The notes below the pieces were generated by a model that was given only the letters and a program-made list of their open reading frames with translations, was not told the DNA's origin and made no database searches. DNA of 64,000 bases from contig CAMFBN010000009.1 of the NCBI GenBank assembly GCA_945948535.1, positions 1-64,000 on the forward strand, in the 5' to 3' direction. The translations under genes were made by a program, and so were the position numbers. Source of the DNA: an uncultured Clostridia bacterium (GTDB lineage: Bacteria; Bacillota; Clostridia; Oscillospirales; Oscillospiraceae). This document shows, piece after piece, positions 60,973-64,000 of this stretch. Each line of letters begins with the position of its first letter. The stretch's first letter is position 1.

Positions 60973-61893
60973 ATGAACTACTATTTTGCCCCCATGGAGG
61001 GGCTGACGGACAGCGTCTACCGCCGGGAGCACCATCGGTTTTTCGGCGGCGTGGACCGCTACTATATGCCCTTCTTCTCCCCCACCGTCCACCAGACGCT
61101 GACTCCCAGAGAAATCCGGGAGCTGCCGAAAGCGGAAAGCGAATCCTTCTGCTCCGTGCCCCAGGTGCTGACCAAGTCCGCAGAGGACTTTCTCTGGGCA
61201 GCGGAGGTAATCCGGGATTTGGGGTACGGGGAAATCAATCTGAATATCGGCTGTCCCTCCGGCACGGTGGTGGCCAAGGGCAAGGGCAGCGGAATGCTGC
61301 GAAATTTAGAAGAACTGGAACGGTTTTTTGACGAAATATTTTCCCATTCTCCCCTGCCCATTTCCGTAAAAACCCGGCTGGGTCTGGAAACGGCAGAGGA
61401 ATTTCCCGCTATTCTGGAGCTGTACAACCGCTATCCCATCCGGGAGCTGACCATCCACCCACGGGTACGGAAGCAGTTTTATGAAGGTGAGGTGCACCGG
61501 GAATGGTTCACCTATGCCATGGAACACAGCAGAAATTCCCTGTGTTTCAACGGAGATATCCGCTCTCTTTCCGAAGTCGATGCCCTGCAGGCCCAGTATC
61601 CCGGCCTGAATGCGGTGATGATTGGCCGGGGGCTGGTCGCCGATCCGGGAATGCTCCGGGGCGGCACGGACATTGCCGCGCTGGAAGCCTTTCTGAACGC
61701 TTTGATGGATGATTACGAGGTGGAGTTTTCCGGCTGCCGCAATGCGTTATTTCGCATGAAGGAAAACTGGGCGCATCTGCACGACCGTTTTGAAGGCAGC
61801 GAGAAACTGTGGAAGAAAATGCGCAAAACCACCGACGCTGCCGAGTTCCGGCGGCTGTCCTCCGAGCTGCTGCACACCTGCCCCATGAAATAA
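60973..61893 (+). CDS. dus: tRNA-dihydrouridine synthase
   Basis: A 306-residue flavoenzyme reducing uridine to dihydrouridine in tRNA. It begins MNYYFAPMEGLTDSVYR, has the catalytic-Cys motif NLNIGCPSG, the FMN-phosphate block and NGDIRS, VMIGRGLVADP. Shorter than DusB. The ATG abuts the heptad repeat: there is no Shine-Dalgarno within 15 nt, so translation may depend on coupling or start weakly. Confidence 0.93.
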   Translation: MNYYFAPMEGLTDSVYRREHHRFFGGVDRYYMPFFSPTVHQTLTPREIRELPKAESESFCSVPQVLTKSAEDFLWAAEVIRDLGYGEINLNIGCPSGTVVAKGKGSGMLRNLEELERFFDEIFSHSPLPISVKTRLGLETAEEFPAILELYNRYPIRELTIHPRVRKQFYEGEVHREWFTYAMEHSRNSLCFNGDIRSLSEVDALQAQYPGLNAVMIGRGLVADPGMLRGGTDIAALEAFLNALMDDYEVEFSGCRNALFRMKENWAHLHDRFEGSEKLWKKMRKTTDAAEFRRLSSELLHTCPMK

Positions 61894-61897
61894 CAAA

Positions 61898-61930
61898 TGC
61901 GCTGCCCACTTTGGGCAGCGCACCTGTTTT
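61898..61930. terminator. Terminator between convergent dus and prsA-like genes
   Basis: 11-bp stem TGCGCTGCCCA/TGGGCAGCGCA with 3-nt loop, then CCTGTTTTT on the plus strand; it can serve both genes. Confidence 0.85.
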
Positions 61931-63426
61931 TAAATTGCTTCTTCTTTTCTGTGGAACACGAAGGCGGCGGCTGCCAGCAGGGCAGCGGAAACACCCGCAA
62001 CAATCCAGACATTTCCATCCCCCTCGACAGGCTCTGCAACAGGCTGCTCCTGCGCTTCGGCTTCTTCCGCTTCCGCGTTCAGATCCACAAAGCCCAGCAA
62101 AATCTTGTCAAATTCCGCTTCCATGGGGTAATTCTCCAGAATTCCCTTCAGCGTCTCATTGGCCCGGGCGGAAATCAGATCGTTTTTCGCGGATTCCTTC
62201 CAGATGGGCTGGCTGTCCACGAAGAACATCAGATGGTAGCCGAACTCCGTCTTGACCAGACCGTAGTCGCCGGGCTGGCGGACATCGTCAAAGCACCAGT
62301 CGTTGAAGGCGTCCACCATCTGGCCCTCCTGCACGCCGGTATACAGGCCGCCGGAGGACGCGGAGCCGTCCTGAGAGTGCTCCTTCGCCAGTTCCGCGAA
62401 GCTCTCTTCGCTCTTGTCGCCCTGCTCCCACTGGGCCATCAAATCCTCCGCCTTCTGGCGGCTGCTTTCCCAGGCGGCGTCCTCGAAGGTATCCGTGCGG
62501 ATGTTCTCGCTGGTAGCGCCTTCCGGCATAATCAGCACATGGCGCACATCTACCGTTTTATCGTCCCGGGTCAGGCCGCTGGAAGCGTAGGCTTCCTCAT
62601 TGGCGGTAAAGTAATCCTCCACCTCTTCGTCCGTAGGCGTGTCCTTCTCGCACAGGTCAGAGAAATACATACTGCCCGTGTAGTACAGGTCCAGGAAATG
62701 CTGGTAGTCCTCCATACCCGCGCCAGGGCCTACGTCGCTCAGAAGCAGCGCTTCCGCGCTTTCATAGCCGTACAGCTGCGCGGTGGATTCAAGATTCTCC
62801 ACAGCGGCGTCCAGCTGCCCCCGCATATCCGCGTCCAGCTGATAACCGTTTTTCTCCGCTTCCGCCGCCGTTGCCTGATAGTTGCGCCAGGTATTCAGAG
62901 CGCTGGCAAGGAAGAACTGCTGCCAGGTGCAGGGCGTATCCGCCATGGCACAGGTCTGCACATCCAGAGGTTTGGTGGTGTCCAGACCCAGATAGGATGC
63001 GTAAGCGCCGTAGCTACTCAGGAAGTTCCGAACCTCCGTCCAGTAGAACATCTGAAGCTGGCTGTTGGTCAGGGTGTAGTCCCCCACCCGGGCAACCACG
63101 GTATCCCCGGCGGCAATCACATCAGCATCGGACGCGGTATAGGTGCCCTTTGCCGTCTCATCGTCGGGGTTGCCGTCAGTGGGAATGGTAGCGGGCGCTT
63201 CCGTCTCCGCGGCTGCGGACTCCGTCTCAGCGGAAGGTGTGTCTGTCCGGCTCATTCCGGCAAACACCAGTGCGGCAACCAGCGCCGCCAGCACCACCAC
63301 GGCGGCAGCCACCAGCGCGATCTTGCCGGGGGTCAGCTTGTTTTCTTCCCTGTTATCCTTGCCGCACTCCGGACACAGAGTGGTTCCCTCCGGAAGCTCG
63401 GCCTGACAATATTTGCATTTCGCCAT
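61930..63426 (-). CDS. Membrane-anchored parvulin-type foldase with zinc ribbon
   Basis: A 498-residue protein. An N-terminal zinc ribbon (CKYC at 4-7, CPEC at 18-21) precedes a first membrane segment (about 36-56) and a Thr/Glu/Ala-rich linker. A SurA-like N-domain (about 100-270) and a PpiC/parvulin domain (VDVRHVLIM..FAELAKEHSQDGS..GGLY, about 300-415) follow. A second membrane segment near the C-terminus (about 470-490, GNVWIVAGVSAALL) ends in a short basic tail. PrsA is usually a lipoprotein; this arrangement with cytoplasmic zinc ribbon and two membrane anchors is different but seen in Clostridia. The ATG at 63426 follows GAGGAT. Confidence 0.88.
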   Translation of the reverse strand: MAKCKYCQAELPEGTTLCPECGKDNREENKLTPGKIALVAAAVVVLAALVAALVFAGMSRTDTPSAETESAAAETEAPATIPTDGNPDDETAKGTYTASDADVIAAGDTVVARVGDYTLTNSQLQMFYWTEVRNFLSSYGAYASYLGLDTTKPLDVQTCAMADTPCTWQQFFLASALNTWRNYQATAAEAEKNGYQLDADMRGQLDAAVENLESTAQLYGYESAEALLLSDVGPGAGMEDYQHFLDLYYTGSMYFSDLCEKDTPTDEEVEDYFTANEEAYASSGLTRDDKTVDVRHVLIMPEGATSENIRTDTFEDAAWESSRQKAEDLMAQWEQGDKSEESFAELAKEHSQDGSASSGGLYTGVQEGQMVDAFNDWCFDDVRQPGDYGLVKTEFGYHLMFFVDSQPIWKESAKNDLISARANETLKGILENYPMEAEFDKILLGFVDLNAEAEEAEAQEQPVAEPVEGDGNVWIVAGVSAALLAAAAFVFHRKEEAI

Positions 63427-63472
63427 GAAAATATCCTCGTTTCTCCTTATTATAGGGTCAATCAACTGCTCA

Positions 63473-63501
63473 AGTCTACCACGTTTTTCATCCAATTGCA
63501 A
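63473..63501 (-). promoter_or_regulatory. Promoter of the foldase gene
   Basis: Minus strand TTGCAA (63501-63496), 17 nt, TAGACT (63478-63473), 47 nt before the start codon. From 63502 to 63783 no gene or structured element was recognised. Confidence 0.6.
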
Positions 63502-63783
63502 CCAGCGACACAGAATATTTACATTTGCGGGTCAACGGAACTGTCTGGCCAACGCAGCACGGCAAGCCTCAGCGTGCAATCAGGCACAAGGCAGCGTATT
63601 CTACACTTTTCCAACGCACGGGCAGCGGCTTCCCGCATAGAAGCACACCCAATCGGCGGAGCGGATTGCAGATGCGATTTTCCGCACGGAAAAGAAGCTG
63701 GGGTGACTCCCAATTTTGTAATTGGCCCAAAATTGGTCCAGAATCACAAATCAGTCCAAATCAAATCAGCCCAAAAAGTACGA

Positions 63784-63816
63784 AAAAGCCAGGAATCATA
63801 ACGATTCTGGGCTTTT
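63784..63816 (-). terminator. Terminator-like hairpin
   Basis: AAAAGCC-AGGAATC pairs with GATTC-TGGGCTTTT (14-bp arms with one mismatch and one G-U) and ends in TTTTT on the minus strand. It may end transcripts of the element and tRNA to its right. Confidence 0.65.
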
Positions 63817-63820
63817 CAGG

Positions 63821-63920
63821 TGGTACGCCGGAAGGGACTCGTTGCATTATGGTGTCGGCGTCGTCAAGCCGCCGCCGAGCAAATGTCCACCGGACATTTG
63901 CATTTTATGGTTCGAGTCCC
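63821..63920 (-). other. Structured element: predicted three-way junction ending in a tRNA-like 3' end
   Basis: On the minus strand GGGACTCG (63920-63913) pairs with CGAGTCCC (63841-63834); inside lie a 10-bp hairpin of GCAAATGTCC and its complement (63879-63901) and a 6-bp hairpin TCGGCG/CGCCGA (63855-63878). It ends CTTCCGGCGTACCA. The last 21 bp are duplicated at 63979-63999. Function unknown; either a structured RNA or a recombination site. Confidence 0.5.
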
Positions 63921-63928
63921 AAGTGCAA

Positions 63929-63972
63929 AATAATCCGAACCCTTCTCCTGCTGAGATAAGGTTCGGATTATT
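63929..63972. terminator. AATAATCCGAACC hairpin
   Basis: Perfect 13-bp inverted repeat AATAATCCGAACC/GGTTCGGATTATT with an 18-nt loop, between the two copies of the tRNA-like end. On the minus strand the 3' arm is followed by TTTTGC, so it can terminate a gene on its right. Confidence 0.65.
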
Positions 63973-63978
63973 AACTCT

Positions 63979-64000
63979 TGGTACGCCGGAAGGGACTCGA
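63979..64000 (-). tRNA. Probable tRNA 3' end, cut by window edge
   Basis: Read on the minus strand, TCGAGTCCCTTCCGGCGTACCA has the end of a T-loop (TCGAGTC), the 3' half of the T-stem and a 3' acceptor strand ending ACCA. The gene body lies beyond the window, so its identity cannot be given, and it could instead be another copy of the element at its left. Confidence 0.5.

Noticed and set aside
63811-63841. GGTGGTACG near a hairpin as a T-box antiterminator
   Set aside because: The motif reads GGTACGCCGG rather than GGTACCGCG, no synthetase or amino-acid gene follows on that strand, and it is better explained as a tRNA 3' end on the minus strand.

Overview
The window is a chromosomal segment of a spore-forming, diderm-free Clostridia-type Firmicute. 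The family is most likely Oscillospiraceae/Ruminococcaceae, a gut lineage; this is inference from gene content, moderately high GC and the style of the intergenic repeats, and no species can be named. Pointers are a SipL-like spore-morphogenesis protein behind a sigma-E-like promoter, a DNPR-type MurE (meso-diaminopimelate), ClpC with a UVR segment, RNase J, GdpP and Smc.

Layout. 1-3 kb (minus): a tRNA-Val cut by the left edge, hslO, a methyltransferase and ftsZ. 3-15 kb (minus): a division and cell-wall (dcw) cluster running mraZ, rsmH, ftsL, PASTA-PBP, murE, murF, mraY, ftsW, murG, divIB, then ftsZ with its own promoter; murD, murB, murC and ftsA are not in it. A four-box MraZ operator precedes mraZ. 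15-17.4 kb: clpC. 17.5-19.4 kb (plus): a 2[4Fe-4S] ferredoxin with a BlaI/CopY-like operator, trmN6, rsmI. 19.5-21.3 kb (minus): sipL and an unannotated Cys-rich 49-aa membrane peptide. 21.5-26.7 kb (minus): a complete liv (branched-chain amino acid) ABC operon with a leader ORF and terminator in front. 26.8-30.9 kb (minus): a class B PBP, an FHA-SEDS fusion, and endonuclease IV. 31-37 kb: WYL regulator, lipoprotein, DUF1294 protein, two flavoproteins (COG2509, BaiN-like), YlmH. 37-40 kb: DUF896 protein, YgiQ-type radical SAM protein, rpsU. 40-50 kb (minus): smc, ftsY, rdgB, yhbY, a nadD-yqeK fusion, rsfS, leuS. 50.4-51.1 kb: hemolysin III. 51-59 kb (minus): gdpP, rplI, dnaB, tilS, hpt, ftsH. 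59-62 kb (plus): RNase J and a tRNA-dihydrouridine synthase. 62-63.4 kb (minus): a zinc-ribbon parvulin-type foldase. The right edge holds a tRNA-like 3' end, its 21-bp duplicate and a compact structured element.

Nearly all coding content is housekeeping: envelope synthesis and division, translation and tRNA modification, and c-di-AMP turnover. The unusual signal is between genes. A family of heptad-array repeats (ARTTGAC units facing their complements around GTCCC/GGGAC and ATCCC/GGGAT hairpins) occurs 11 times from 21 to 61 kb. Some copies sit inside 5' leaders, one supplies a Shine-Dalgarno sequence, one supplies a stop codon, and one abuts a start codon that lacks any Shine-Dalgarno. Other points of interest are the FHA-SEDS/PBP pair, the palindrome centred on the ftsZ -35 box, and the liv leader.

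Open frames on the opposite strand of most genes are common here because of base composition and were not annotated.
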